Virus record (IMG/VR): IMGVR_UViG_3300043436_003696
Coordinates: 1 to 64,000 of that record
Strand: one strand, 5' to 3'
From: a virus
DNA length: 64,000 nucleotides
Below, piece after piece: positions 53,431-60,259 of this stretch. The position numbers were made by a program, and so were the translations under genes. Every line of letters begins with the position of its first letter. Position 1 is the first letter of the stretch. The notes below the pieces were generated by a model that saw only the letters and a program-made list of their open reading frames with translations, did no database searches and had not been told where the DNA came from.

Positions 53431-54471
53431 TTAAATGATAAATAATTGTTTTACTTTTTGTTTTTTGTTGGTTATTATTATAGGTTCTTGAAATTCAAGA
53501 TTAATTGTTGGTGTTAATGGATATTGGCTATTTACAGGACTACTAGCTGTATGAATTTTACTTTCATTATCTGTTGAAAATAAAAATGTAGTACCAGAAT
53601 CAATTGTATCTGCTGAAGTTCCCAATGCAGTATTAAAATTACCTGTAATATTATTATAAAGTCCTTCTACTCCCAATGTCGAGTAAAGACAGTTATTTGT
53701 TTTTACTAATTTAGCAGATTTAGCAAATAGAGAATTATCAGAAAAATAATCAAATCTTTTAGTTGTATCAGAATTAATAAGTATATCACCAGATATATGT
53801 TTGTGTTCATAAATACAAGTATTAGATTTTAAATTCCAAGTAGAATTATTAGAATCTAATAAATTATTCATTTTTTGAATATCTGTATGAATATTTACAA
53901 TTTCTATTATTTCTTTATTATTTTTATCATCTGTAATTTCATAATGATTACCTATTTCTAATTTAACTACTGGTTCTTTTTTGGTTTCAAGATTACTTTC
54001 AGAAATAAAATCTTCGGGTATTAGTTCATATTTAGTTTGATTTTTTTCAAGTACGCCAGAACAAAGATATCCATGTTGACTAGGAAAATTAGCTTCTAAC
54101 GAAGTTTTTTCATGGTTAGTAATTAATCCATATTCTCCTGCTTTAACGTTACCTGCCTGAGGGTAATCAATTAAAGCTTTTAAATATCTACCAACTAACG
54201 ATTTTTTTTCAAGTTCTTCTTTCAATACCCATTTTTTAAATTGCTCAAATGAAATTTCTGTATGCGCAGAACGTTTATAAAAACCCCAATTATTGTTAGA
54301 TAATCCTTTTTCTATTACTTCTTCTAATTTTGATGGATAAAATCCGATTTTTCCTTCAATTAACCCACATTCAATTTTGTCAAAATATTCAGCTACAATT
54401 TTAGCTTCTTCTAATGTATTAGGTTTAATATACCATTTTTCAGGTAATTCTTTTAATTCATTGTCTATCAT
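53431..54471 (-). CDS. Unknown protein with a fibre-repeat-like segment, 346 aa
   Basis: Two parts are visible. Residues 1-95 (PEKWYIKPNTLEEAKIVAEYFD ... EISFEQFKKWVL) resemble a short helical domain common in Bacteroidota phage accessory proteins. Near residues 265-285, LGVEGLYNNITGNFNTALGT matches the 'A-L-x-x-N-x-T-G-x-x-N-T-A-h-G' repeat normally found in tail fibre or chaperone-domain (S74) proteins. That repeat is unexpected in an apparent early gene. ATGA overlap with the 74-aa gene upstream. Function unknown. Confidence 0.55.
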   Translation of the reverse strand: MIDNELKELPEKWYIKPNTLEEAKIVAEYFDKIECGLIEGKIGFYPSKLEEVIEKGLSNNNWGFYKRSAHTEISFEQFKKWVLKEELEKKSLVGRYLKALIDYPQAGNVKAGEYGLITNHEKTSLEANFPSQHGYLCSGVLEKNQTKYELIPEDFISESNLETKKEPVVKLEIGNHYEITDDKNNKEIIEIVNIHTDIQKMNNLLDSNNSTWNLKSNTCIYEHKHISGDILINSDTTKRFDYFSDNSLFAKSAKLVKTNNCLYSTLGVEGLYNNITGNFNTALGTSADTIDSGTTFLFSTDNESKIHTASSPVNSQYPLTPTINLEFQEPIIITNKKQKVKQLFII

Positions 54472-54692
54472 AATTTTGTATCTTCTAATTGTATTACAAT
54501 TTCTAATAAATCATTAACTTCTTTTTCAAGTTTTTCATGTTCATTACGAAGTTCTGTAAAAAACCTAACTGCATCATGGTGTTCAACTTTTACCATATCT
54601 TGCATAACTTGTAAAACATATTCAAAAGATTTTTCTTCTGCTTTACACCATTGATTTATTGTAGCTAATTTAAGTTTTGTTATTTGTTTCAT
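54468..54692 (-). CDS. Hypothetical helical 74-aa protein
   Basis: The 74-aa product (MKQITKLKLATINQWCKAEEKSFEYVLQVMQDMVKVEHHDAVRFFTEL...) is entirely helical and soluble. Coupled by ATGA to the 346-aa gene. It follows the 46-aa gene with a 3-nt gap. No family is recognised. Confidence 0.55.
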   Translation of the reverse strand: MKQITKLKLATINQWCKAEEKSFEYVLQVMQDMVKVEHHDAVRFFTELRNEHEKLEKEVNDLLEIVIQLEDTKL

Positions 54693-54695
54693 AGT

Positions 54696-54836
54696 TTAAT
54701 ATATTTTAAAACATTTTCTTTTTCTTGTACCATACCATATCCAAATCCCTTCCTTAGAAACATCTATTCTAGGTTTAAAGGAAAGTTCTACTATTATGTA
54801 GATTAATAATATTGTTGTTAATAATTCAAAATCCAT
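54696..54836 (-). CDS. Small 46-aa membrane protein
   Basis: ATG 54836 to TAA 54696 encodes 46 residues: a single hydrophobic segment (ELLTTILLIYIIVELSF, residues 4-20) followed by a basic tail (GTRKRKCFKIY). It fills the gap between the tmRNA and the 74-aa gene with a 3-nt spacer to the latter. Single-span small proteins like this are common in phages. Role unknown. Confidence 0.5.
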   Translation of the reverse strand: MDFELLTTILLIYIIVELSFKPRIDVSKEGIWIWYGTRKRKCFKIY

Positions 54837-54873
54837 AATTTTATTTTAGTTTAATTCTTTTGTAATTAGTTTG

Positions 54874-55220
54874 TGGAGATGTGGGGAGTCGAACCCCAGT
54901 CCGAATAGTTGCTATAATACAACTTGATTACATGCTTAAATCTATTATTGCTAATTGATTAGTATTAGGCTGAACCGAAATTCAGCTCCACCAGTTAGTT
55001 TAAAGTTCTAACAAACTTTTGATTAAGCAGCTAAAGCTACTTTTTCAGTTTTAGCAAATAAAGCTACAATGTTATTTGTAGTTGTTTCAGCAAAATTCCT
55101 AGAATTTTCTGAAATTGTATTGTTGTTTGCGTTTGTTTTTGATACTAATTTAGATGTAATGTATCTACCATCGCATGATTGTATTAAGGCTTAACACTCT
55201 CGTCAATTCCCGTCATCCCC
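54874..55220 (-). ncRNA. ssrA: tmRNA (ssrA)
   Basis: This 347-nt gene has the tRNA-Ala-like ends of tmRNA: 5' GGGGATG pairs with 3' CATCTCC (7 bp) with a G-T at the third pair, the alanine identity element. The T arm is TGGGG-TTCGACT-CCCCA, directly next to the acceptor. The discriminator is A, and CCA is not encoded. Near the 5' end, GACGGG matches the conserved tmRNA 5' region. An internal tag frame starts GCAAACAAC at nucleotide 91, the same place as in E. coli tmRNA, and ends GCTTTAGCTGCTTAA. The RNA would rescue stalled ribosomes and tag products for proteolysis. Confidence 0.93.
55023..55130 (-). other. tmRNA tag-peptide frame (35 codons)
   Basis: From resume codon GCA (55130-55128) the frame reads ANNNTISENS... 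and ends ...TEKVALAA with TAA at 55025-55023. The end matches the usual ALAA degradation signal, but typical tags have about 8 to 15 residues. A later resume codon would shorten it, yet GCAAACAAC agrees with the classical GCAAACGAC start. Confidence 0.7.
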
Positions 55221-55281
55221 ATTATTTTTATTTAAAATTATAAAAAACCTGTTTTATGTCGTGTGTAATTAATGTCTTCTA

Positions 55282-55473
55282 TTATATTTTAAATCTGTTA
55301 TTTGGATAAGATGATACCTTAACCCCATTTTCATTAAAAAGTTCAACAAAAATACAACCCTTATCTTCATAGTCGTTAAAAGCTTTTGTGGTTGTTTCGT
55401 AATACTTTTTAAGGGGGCTTTTACCCCTAAAATAAATTATTGCATACTTTTTACTTTTTTTTGTAGTTGCCAT
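55282..55473 (-). CDS. Hypothetical 63-aa protein
   Basis: The 63-aa basic product (MATTKKSKKYAIIYFRGKSPLKKYYETTTKAFNDYEDKGCIFVELFN...) looks like a small alpha/beta protein. It is the first gene upstream of the tmRNA on the same strand. No family is recognised. Confidence 0.55.
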   Translation of the reverse strand: MATTKKSKKYAIIYFRGKSPLKKYYETTTKAFNDYEDKGCIFVELFNENGVKVSSYPNNRFKI

Positions 55474-55534
55474 AACATTTATTCAGTTGCCTATATTCTG
55501 AAAGGTTCTAATTTATAAAAGCTATTGGCAAGTG

Positions 55535-55741
55535 CTACAACTCGTCCATAACAGCCATTAACATTAACGGACTAAAGCATACATAGCAAAATATTACAAA
55601 CAACATTCCACCTCTTGCATCTTGCGACCATAGAAATGGGTTTGTTTCTGCTTTTAAAAAAGCTATTGCTATGTAAGCAAGTACCGACCAAATAATTAGT
55701 CCTAATGAAACTAATCCTAATGCTTTTACTGTGTTATTCAT
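55535..55741 (-). CDS. Small membrane protein, two spans
   Basis: The 68-aa product has two hydrophobic segments, residues 8-29 (LGLVSLGLIIWSVLAYIAIAF) and 45-63 (MLFVIFCYVCFSPLMLMAV), linked by a short loop. It ends with TAG, showing that TAG is a real stop in this phage. Function unknown; superinfection or envelope roles are possible for such proteins. Confidence 0.6.
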   Translation of the reverse strand: MNNTVKALGLVSLGLIIWSVLAYIAIAFLKAETNPFLWSQDARGGMLFVIFCYVCFSPLMLMAVMDEL

Positions 55742-55761
55742 TTTTCGTTTAATTTAAAGTT

Positions 55762-55986
55762 TTAGTTTTCAAAATAGCCTTCTGGAATTAAAGACATAAA
55801 TCTGCTCATTGGTCTTGGTGTTCCTTCTTGTTCTTTTCCGTAAGCGTATTGAAATGCTCGAACACTACTAAACACTTGTTCTTCTTGTTCTCCGAATGAG
55901 CAAATAGTATTGCTTATTGTATCATAAAAAGCAAAGTCGTTTTGTCCTTCGCAGATTTGGTTTTTTAAATTTAAAAATATAATCAT
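55762..55986 (-). CDS. Hypothetical 74-aa protein
   Basis: The 74-aa product (MIIFLNLKNQICEGQNDFAFYDTISNTICSFGEQEEQVFSSVRAFQYAYG...) is soluble, with no motif recognised. Codon use and base composition are a little less AT-rich than in the replication block. Confidence 0.55.
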   Translation of the reverse strand: MIIFLNLKNQICEGQNDFAFYDTISNTICSFGEQEEQVFSSVRAFQYAYGKEQEGTPRPMSRFMSLIPEGYFEN

Positions 55987-56032
55987 ATTTTTGTTGAATT
56001 TACTTGTGAATAAACCGCACTACTACATAACG

Positions 56033-56254
56033 TTATAACATTCTAATATATGCCTCTTCAAGTTTCCATTCACAATGAGCTATTGCGTTTGCCTGCTTTT
56101 CTTTATTACTATCATCATTGTACCAGTCGTATACTTCGGAGTCGTTTGTGTATGTTTCAACTTCTTCCCCATTTACAGTTCCACTAATTACGTATCTTCC
56201 ATAAGATGAAGTGCTAGATACTTTGATGTTTTCTATTGTGTGTGTGAATTTCAT
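56033..56254 (-). CDS. Hypothetical 73-aa protein
   Basis: The 73-aa product has a beta-rich half (FTHTIENIKVSSTSSYGRYVISGTVNGEEVETYTND) and a helical C-terminus (KQANAIAHCEWKLEEAY). The pattern suggests a small compact domain. The 130-nt gap upstream (56255-56384) holds a GC-richer stretch at 56337-56372 and no ORF. No family is recognised. Confidence 0.55.
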   Translation of the reverse strand: MKFTHTIENIKVSSTSSYGRYVISGTVNGEEVETYTNDSEVYDWYNDDSNKEKQANAIAHCEWKLEEAYIRML

Positions 56255-56384
56255 TTTGCGAGTTTTTAAATTGTTATTGTTGTTGTTATTGTTATTTAAC
56301 GGTACGAATGTAAATTTATTATTGACAATAGTTTAGTGTTCCAAAATTTTCTACTTCGCCAAGTCCTGTTCGTTGTATGCAATT

Positions 56385-56999
56385 TTATTTTACAGTCACT
56401 AAATAATTTTCTCCAACGTAGTTACCTAACAATCTAAAAGTTAAACCTTTAGGAAGATATTGTCTTTTTAAATGCTTTATAACTGATTTTACCGATGTTA
56501 AATGTGCAGTATTGGTATTATGAGGATATGGAGTATCATAGCTGACCCATATATTTGTTTCATTATTGTACCAAAAATCACCTTCACATTGTAACCACCA
56601 TTTGCTTTTACCATCTAAAGGTTTTCTACGCAACGGAAATTTAGTGTATTTATCACGTGTAATTTTAATTACTCTATTTTGCTTAAAGGTTTCTTTTGGT
56701 TTTGCTGTTAAATCAATTGTTTTAAACTGTTCAAATGATTCTTCACTATAAACATTTTTCATTCTTTCTAAAACAAAATCATTTTTACAATTTTGGATTA
56801 AATATATATCTAACCAAGTTGGAGTATTCATAATAGGAATTTCACCATTTAAAAAATCTTTTTCTTCATAAGTCCAAACCCAATCACTAATACAAACTGT
56901 TAACCCATCAAAAAATGTTAATTTTTGACTATCTGCCCAAATTTTAAACTCTTTATAATCTTTATAAGAGTTTGTGTATGTTTTATCTATTCCTGCCAT
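56385..56999 (-). CDS. Conserved-type hypothetical protein, 204 aa
   Basis: The 204-aa product starts MAGIDKTYTNSYKDYKEFKIWAD and is Trp/Tyr-rich (CISDWVWTYEEKDF, GKSKWWLQCEGDFWYNNETNIWVSYD). The C-terminus (SVIKHLKRQYLPKGLTFRLLGNYVGENYLV) is basic. I associate this layout with uncharacterised proteins of Bacteroidota phages, but no function is known to me. Confidence 0.55.
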   Translation of the reverse strand: MAGIDKTYTNSYKDYKEFKIWADSQKLTFFDGLTVCISDWVWTYEEKDFLNGEIPIMNTPTWLDIYLIQNCKNDFVLERMKNVYSEESFEQFKTIDLTAKPKETFKQNRVIKITRDKYTKFPLRRKPLDGKSKWWLQCEGDFWYNNETNIWVSYDTPYPHNTNTAHLTSVKSVIKHLKRQYLPKGLTFRLLGNYVGENYLVTVK

Positions 57000-57026
57000 A
57001 TTAATTTCTGCGTTTATTACTTTACG

Positions 57027-57284
57027 TTATAAGTAATGCTTACTAACGCACTCAACTAACTCATTATATTCCTCAATCCATTCAATGTTAATCTTTAACC
57101 CAGCATTATAGTATCGAGCAATTGCTCCACGCACTTTATTAAATCGTTCTACTTTTACTCGTTCAAAGAAAACATCGTGAAATCTTTTAGGTATCAATCC
57201 TAATGGTGGTTCGATAGCATTACCGCTAATAGCACTTATATTTAATTGGGCGGTTTTTTGGTTATTCAAATTTTCTACTTTCAT
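57027..57284 (-). CDS. Small conserved-type phage protein, 85 aa
   Basis: The 85-aa product contains PLGLIPKRFHDVFFERVKVERFNKVRGAIARYYNAGLKINIEWIEEYNELV. The 'LGLxPKxxHD...R...I..AI.RY...G..I..EWIEEYNEL' pattern recurs in small uncharacterised proteins of Bacteroidota phages. Helical and soluble. Function unknown. Confidence 0.6.
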   Translation of the reverse strand: MKVENLNNQKTAQLNISAISGNAIEPPLGLIPKRFHDVFFERVKVERFNKVRGAIARYYNAGLKINIEWIEEYNELVECVSKHYL

Positions 57285-57294
57285 CTTTTATTTG

Positions 57295-57669
57295 TTATTT
57301 AAAGTTTGTACTATTTAATCCTCTCCTTTCATCACTTATAAATAAATTCTTTATAAAATTGTCAATATCTTTAATATTTTCTTCCCAAGAATATTCGTTG
57401 TCTAACATATATAAAGAAACTTCACTTGAATCAACTTGTGAATTTCTACCATAAACACCTTTATAAAACCTCAATAATATATTATCATCTGATTTATCAC
57501 CAAATATATAATAAGCTATTGCATCCGTAGCATAAGGATATTTATTACCATATTTTTTGTATAGTTTTTGAATGTTATCAACAACACTCACATTTTTATT
57601 TACAAATTGCTTAAAGTTCTTAATTTTATCAATCATTTTTTTAATATCTTTACTCATAGGTTTTTTCAT
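57295..57669 (-). CDS. Hypothetical 124-aa protein
   Basis: The 124-aa helical, basic product starts MKKPMSKDIKKMIDKIKNFKQFVNKNVSVVDN. Tyr/Asp-rich in the second half. No membrane segment or motif. It begins 10 nt upstream of the previous conserved-type gene in the same direction. Confidence 0.5.
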   Translation of the reverse strand: MKKPMSKDIKKMIDKIKNFKQFVNKNVSVVDNIQKLYKKYGNKYPYATDAIAYYIFGDKSDDNILLRFYKGVYGRNSQVDSSEVSLYMLDNEYSWEENIKDIDNFIKNLFISDERRGLNSTNFK

Positions 57670-57729
57670 TACATAAAATATTAATAATTAAATAATTAAG
57701 TAAAACTACATATATAATATAGTTATATG

Positions 57730-57969
57730 CTATTTTAACCCATCACACCCAAAATGGTTATAAAGTATTATTTGTTTCTTTACAATCATTATAGTTGCAT
57801 CAGGACTTTCGATTGTATCTGTTTCATATTTTGTTTGGCATTTGTAATACTTTTCTCCATGTACTGTTATATAATATTTAATAGTAGATGGTATAAATGC
57901 CACCAAAAATATGCAAACAAATAAAATCCATTGCTTAAATAGTAGTATTTTTGAAATTAATCTTTTCAT
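57730..57969 (-). CDS. Small membrane-anchored protein, 79 aa
   Basis: The 79-aa product has a basic start (MKRLISK) and one hydrophobic segment, residues 8-29 (ILLFKQWILFVCIFLVAFIPS), then a polar domain with KCQTKYETDT and HFGC. It could be exported or inner-membrane anchored with the domain in the periplasm. Function unknown. Confidence 0.55.
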   Translation of the reverse strand: MKRLISKILLFKQWILFVCIFLVAFIPSTIKYYITVHGEKYYKCQTKYETDTIESPDATIMIVKKQIILYNHFGCDGLK

Positions 57970-57976
57970 ATTTATT

Positions 57977-58165
57977 TTATTTTAACATTTGTTCTTTAAA
58001 AAGTTTCATCGCTTCCTCGCACATTACTTTTATTGTTTTAGAACAAATATTATTTGAAAATGCCCCTTGCACTTCGTTATTATGCCATTCATAGTTAATA
58101 ACAGTATTGTTATTATTGTCATCTACTTCTATTTCAATGTCTTTTACTTTTACTTTTATTCTCAT
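57977..58165 (-). CDS. Hypothetical 62-aa protein
   Basis: The 62-aa product begins with a strand MRIKVKVKDIEIEVDD followed by INYEWHNNEVQGAF and a helix MCEEAMKLFKEQML. It is 7 nt from the membrane protein gene. No family is recognised. Confidence 0.5.
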   Translation of the reverse strand: MRIKVKVKDIEIEVDDNNNNTVINYEWHNNEVQGAFSNNICSKTIKVMCEEAMKLFKEQMLK

Positions 58166-58199
58166 TTTGATTAAGTTTTGTTTTTAATTTTAACATTTA

Positions 58200-58325
58200 A
58201 AACAATATCTAAAGCTATATCTATATTAATTATAATGAGTTATAGTCCATTGATTACATTATATGACTTCCGTATACTATGAAAATATATTTTATAGCTT
58301 GTAATTAATATAGTAGATATTGTTT
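58200..58325. repeat. Long imperfect inverted repeat in a gene gap
   Basis: The 171-nt gap 58166-58336 has no ORF. AAACAATATCTA (58200-58211) and CTATATTAATTA (58221-58232) are repeated in inverse at 58314-58325 and 58302-58313, with an extra AAGCTATAT in the left arm. The core between them is 69 nt, slightly less AT-rich. It could fold into a large hairpin in RNA, or mark a regulatory or replication site. Confidence 0.6.
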
Positions 58326-58336
58326 AATATTTTAAT

Positions 58337-58654
58337 TTAAAAAGTTCTTTCTTTTACTATTGCTTGCACATAAGTGTTTTCAATATAATCAATTTCAAAC
58401 TTTTTTTCTTGAGCAACTTTTTCAAATTTTTCTAATAAATCTTCCCAACCATTAGCTTGTCTGTAAAGTTCAGCTATTTTATGTTGACATTTTAATGCTG
58501 CCTTTTTAATATGTTTTTCGCTCATTTCATGCATATTAAATTTTACAGTTTTTTCAGTTTTTCCTTCCAAATATACTTGTCGCCAAATATAAGGATTTTT
58601 TTCTGTTTTAACTACGTTTTTTTTATTTATAAATAAAGCTTTTTGGTTATTCAT
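58337..58654 (-). CDS. Hypothetical 105-aa protein
   Basis: The 105-aa basic helical product starts MNNQKALFINKKNVVKTEKNPYIWRQVYLEGKTEKTVKFNMHEM and continues with a long helix (KHIKKAALKCQHKIAELYRQANGWEDLLEKFEKVAQ). It follows the 180-aa gene on the same strand. No family is recognised. Confidence 0.55.
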   Translation of the reverse strand: MNNQKALFINKKNVVKTEKNPYIWRQVYLEGKTEKTVKFNMHEMSEKHIKKAALKCQHKIAELYRQANGWEDLLEKFEKVAQEKKFEIDYIENTYVQAIVKERTF

Positions 58655-58681
58655 AATTGTAATTTATTAGATTGTTATTTA

Positions 58682-59224
58682 TTAAAATACTTTTGTAGTT
58701 TCTTTTTCAGGTACTTCTTCTACATTTTTACTTATTACTAAAGCTTGTTCAACATTTTCAGAAGTTAATTTAAAAATACCTTCTTCATCTTTAGTTGTTA
58801 AAAAAGAATGTTCGTAAATAGGAGCGTCTTCAAATAATATTTGTTCTCCTGCTGCTGGATGCGTTGAAGGATATACTTTAGGTGCTTGACTTTCATAAGC
58901 AGGTAATTGTTTTTCTTCTACACGAATACCAAAACCTTCTAAAACATCTCCAATACTAAAAGCGTTAGCAATTTCTGTTGTTGAATTTTGAATACATCTG
59001 ATAATACGAGTATTAGACCATCCTAAAAATGTATTTAATACTTTATTATTATTAGCAGTTTTAATACCTTGTACTAAAAACATACTTGTATAAGATTCAT
59101 TTTTAGTTTCTTCTAATGCAAAAATTCTTACTTTACCATCATTTAAAGTTTCTTCACCAAAAGCTTCAATAATTTCTTGGTTAGTGCTGTTTTTTGTCAA
59201 TGATTTAATTTTTTCTAAGTTCAT
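58682..59224 (-). CDS. Hypothetical 180-aa protein, acidic
   Basis: The 180-aa product has an N-terminal helix (LEKIKSLTKNSTNQEIIEAFGEE), beta-rich middle (SYTSMFLVQGIKTANNNKVLNTFLGWSNTRIIRCIQN) and a proline/acid-rich C-terminal third (SQAPKVYPSTHPAAGEQILFEDAPIYEHSF). Short spacing to the downstream gene suggests co-transcription. No family is recognised. Confidence 0.55.
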   Translation of the reverse strand: MNLEKIKSLTKNSTNQEIIEAFGEETLNDGKVRIFALEETKNESYTSMFLVQGIKTANNNKVLNTFLGWSNTRIIRCIQNSTTEIANAFSIGDVLEGFGIRVEEKQLPAYESQAPKVYPSTHPAAGEQILFEDAPIYEHSFLTTKDEEGIFKLTSENVEQALVISKNVEEVPEKETTKVF

Positions 59225-59256
59225 AATGTTAATTTTTAATTTGTGGTTAAAATAAA

Positions 59257-59285
59257 AAAGCTACTAACATTACATTAGTAGCTTT
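59257..59285 (-). terminator. Intrinsic terminator upstream of the 58682 gene
   Basis: AAAGCTACTA / TAGTAGCTTT gives a 10-bp stem with a 9-nt loop and a T run on the minus strand. It ends the transcript that starts at the 59834 promoter and covers the zinc-ribbon and 89-aa genes. Confidence 0.85.
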
Positions 59286-59325
59286 AAATCTGCAAGCAAT
59301 TACTTACAAATATTGTTTGGTGTTT

Positions 59326-59595
59326 TTATTTAATTAGTGTTAATGTTAAACTATCACAATTAAGTGTTTTTTGATTTAATATAATAGATAAACATTCATC
59401 ACGTAATTGATTATTAGTTATTTTATTACTAATATTTTTTATTTTTTGTAATTGAATTTTTTCTTCTTTTGTTTTAACAAAAATAGATTTATCTAATTTA
59501 ATTAAAGGTAATCTATTGTTATTTTTTACCATCCAATCATCGTTGGTAGGTTTAATTGCATTAGGATGCAAAGCTGTAATTTGATTGTTTGACAT
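59326..59595 (-). CDS. Hypothetical 89-aa protein
   Basis: The 89-aa product (MSNNQITALHPNAIKPTNDDWMVKNNNRLPLIKLDKSIFVKT...) overlaps the zinc-ribbon gene by 35 nt and is mostly helical in its second half (EEKIQLQKIKNISNKI). It is the last gene before a terminator. No family is recognised. Confidence 0.55.
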   Translation of the reverse strand: MSNNQITALHPNAIKPTNDDWMVKNNNRLPLIKLDKSIFVKTKEEKIQLQKIKNISNKITNNQLRDECLSIILNQKTLNCDSLTLTLIK

Positions 59596-59797
59596 TATTA
59601 GTTAATTTTAATGAGTTTCTATGTTCTTCAATTTCTTTTGAAGACAAAAGAATAAAACCTTCACGCATACCCATATAATCACAGCAAGTACATTTTACTG
59701 TTTTTATTTTTTGATTGCTTTCGTATTGAGGTAAATGGTCAATAAGAGGTACTGAACATTGTGGGCAGCCAATCATGTTGTAGTTAGGTGTATTCAT
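59561..59797 (-). CDS. Zinc-ribbon protein under a host-type promoter
   Basis: The 78-aa product has GCPQC (residues 11-15) and CTCC (36-39), a two-pair Cys zinc ribbon separated by a 20-residue loop, then a YMGMREGFILLSSKEIEEHRN helix. It has both a consensus host promoter and an AAAGGAG ribosome site, so it is likely expressed early by host machinery. Possible DNA-, RNA- or RNA-polymerase-binding role. Confidence 0.65.
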   Translation of the reverse strand: MNTPNYNMIGCPQCSVPLIDHLPQYESNQKIKTVKCTCCDYMGMREGFILLSSKEIEEHRNSLKLTNNVKQSNYSFAS

Positions 59798-59804
59798 AAT
59801 TTTA

Positions 59805-59812
59805 TCTCCTTT
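59805..59812 (-). promoter_or_regulatory. Shine-Dalgarno for the zinc-ribbon gene
   Basis: GAAAGGAG followed by an 8-nt A/T spacer precedes ATG 59797. It is one of few canonical sites in the window. Confidence 0.6.
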
Positions 59813-59833
59813 CTTTGTTATTAATTAACAATA

Positions 59834-59864
59834 CAAATATAATACATTGTTTTATCAAATACAA
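59834..59864 (-). promoter_or_regulatory. Host-type Bacteroidota promoter for the zinc-ribbon operon
   Basis: On the minus strand TTG (59864-59862), exactly 20 nt, then TATATTTG (59841-59834). It points to the start at 59797 and has the same -7 sequence and spacing as the promoter at 40926. Confidence 0.8.
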
Positions 59865-59865
59865 G

Positions 59866-60123
59866 TTAAAGATAATATTTTTTACCATCTTCAATATTAT
59901 TTTTTATAAGCGTGTTATTTTCTTTTTCTTTTACCTTTTTTTCCTTTTCAATGGTTAAAATATCTGAAAAAATGTCAGTATTATAAAAAATTAAACTAAT
60001 GCTTATTATAAAAGGAGAAAAAATTAAAAAATGATGATTTGTAATAAAACCTATAAAACCTAGTACAGCACTAATAATGTTTAAATATATATTAGTTGAT
60101 ATTTCATTTTTATAGTTCATCAT
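59866..60123 (-). CDS. Small membrane protein, two spans
   Basis: The start is set at ATG 60123 (MMNYKNEIST, 85 aa) because the longer frame overlaps the 49-aa gene more deeply. Two hydrophobic segments lie in the first half (IYLNIISAVLGFIGFIT and FLIFSPFIISISLIFY), followed by a charged cytoplasm-type tail with KEKKVKEKENN. It resembles small phage-encoded membrane proteins of unknown role. Confidence 0.55.
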   Translation of the reverse strand: MMNYKNEISTNIYLNIISAVLGFIGFITNHHFLIFSPFIISISLIFYNTDIFSDILTIEKEKKVKEKENNTLIKNNIEDGKKYYL

Positions 60124-60259
60124 ATAATTCTTCTTTAACTTTTTCAAATTTAGATTTTATTTTAACATAGCCTATATTAACTACATATCGTATTTTTTTT
60201 AAGCTAATTAACCAATCCATTAAAGCATTTGTGTTTTGTTGATGTGTATTTTTACTCAT
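60110..60259 (-). CDS. Small 49-aa protein
   Basis: ATG 60259 to TAA 60110 encodes MSKNTHQQNTNALMDWLISL... ending VKEELYDEL. The start overlaps the 137-aa gene stop by 8 nt and the end overlaps the next gene, so it fills what would otherwise be a gap in a coupled run. Helical and basic. Function unknown. Confidence 0.5.
   Translation of the reverse strand: MSKNTHQQNTNALMDWLISLKKIRYVVNIGYVKIKSKFEKVKEELYDEL

Noticed and set aside
58190-58330. Third group I intron, because of TTATAGTCC near 58240
   Set aside because: The gap is too short, there are no flanking split gene halves, and R and Q elements are missing.
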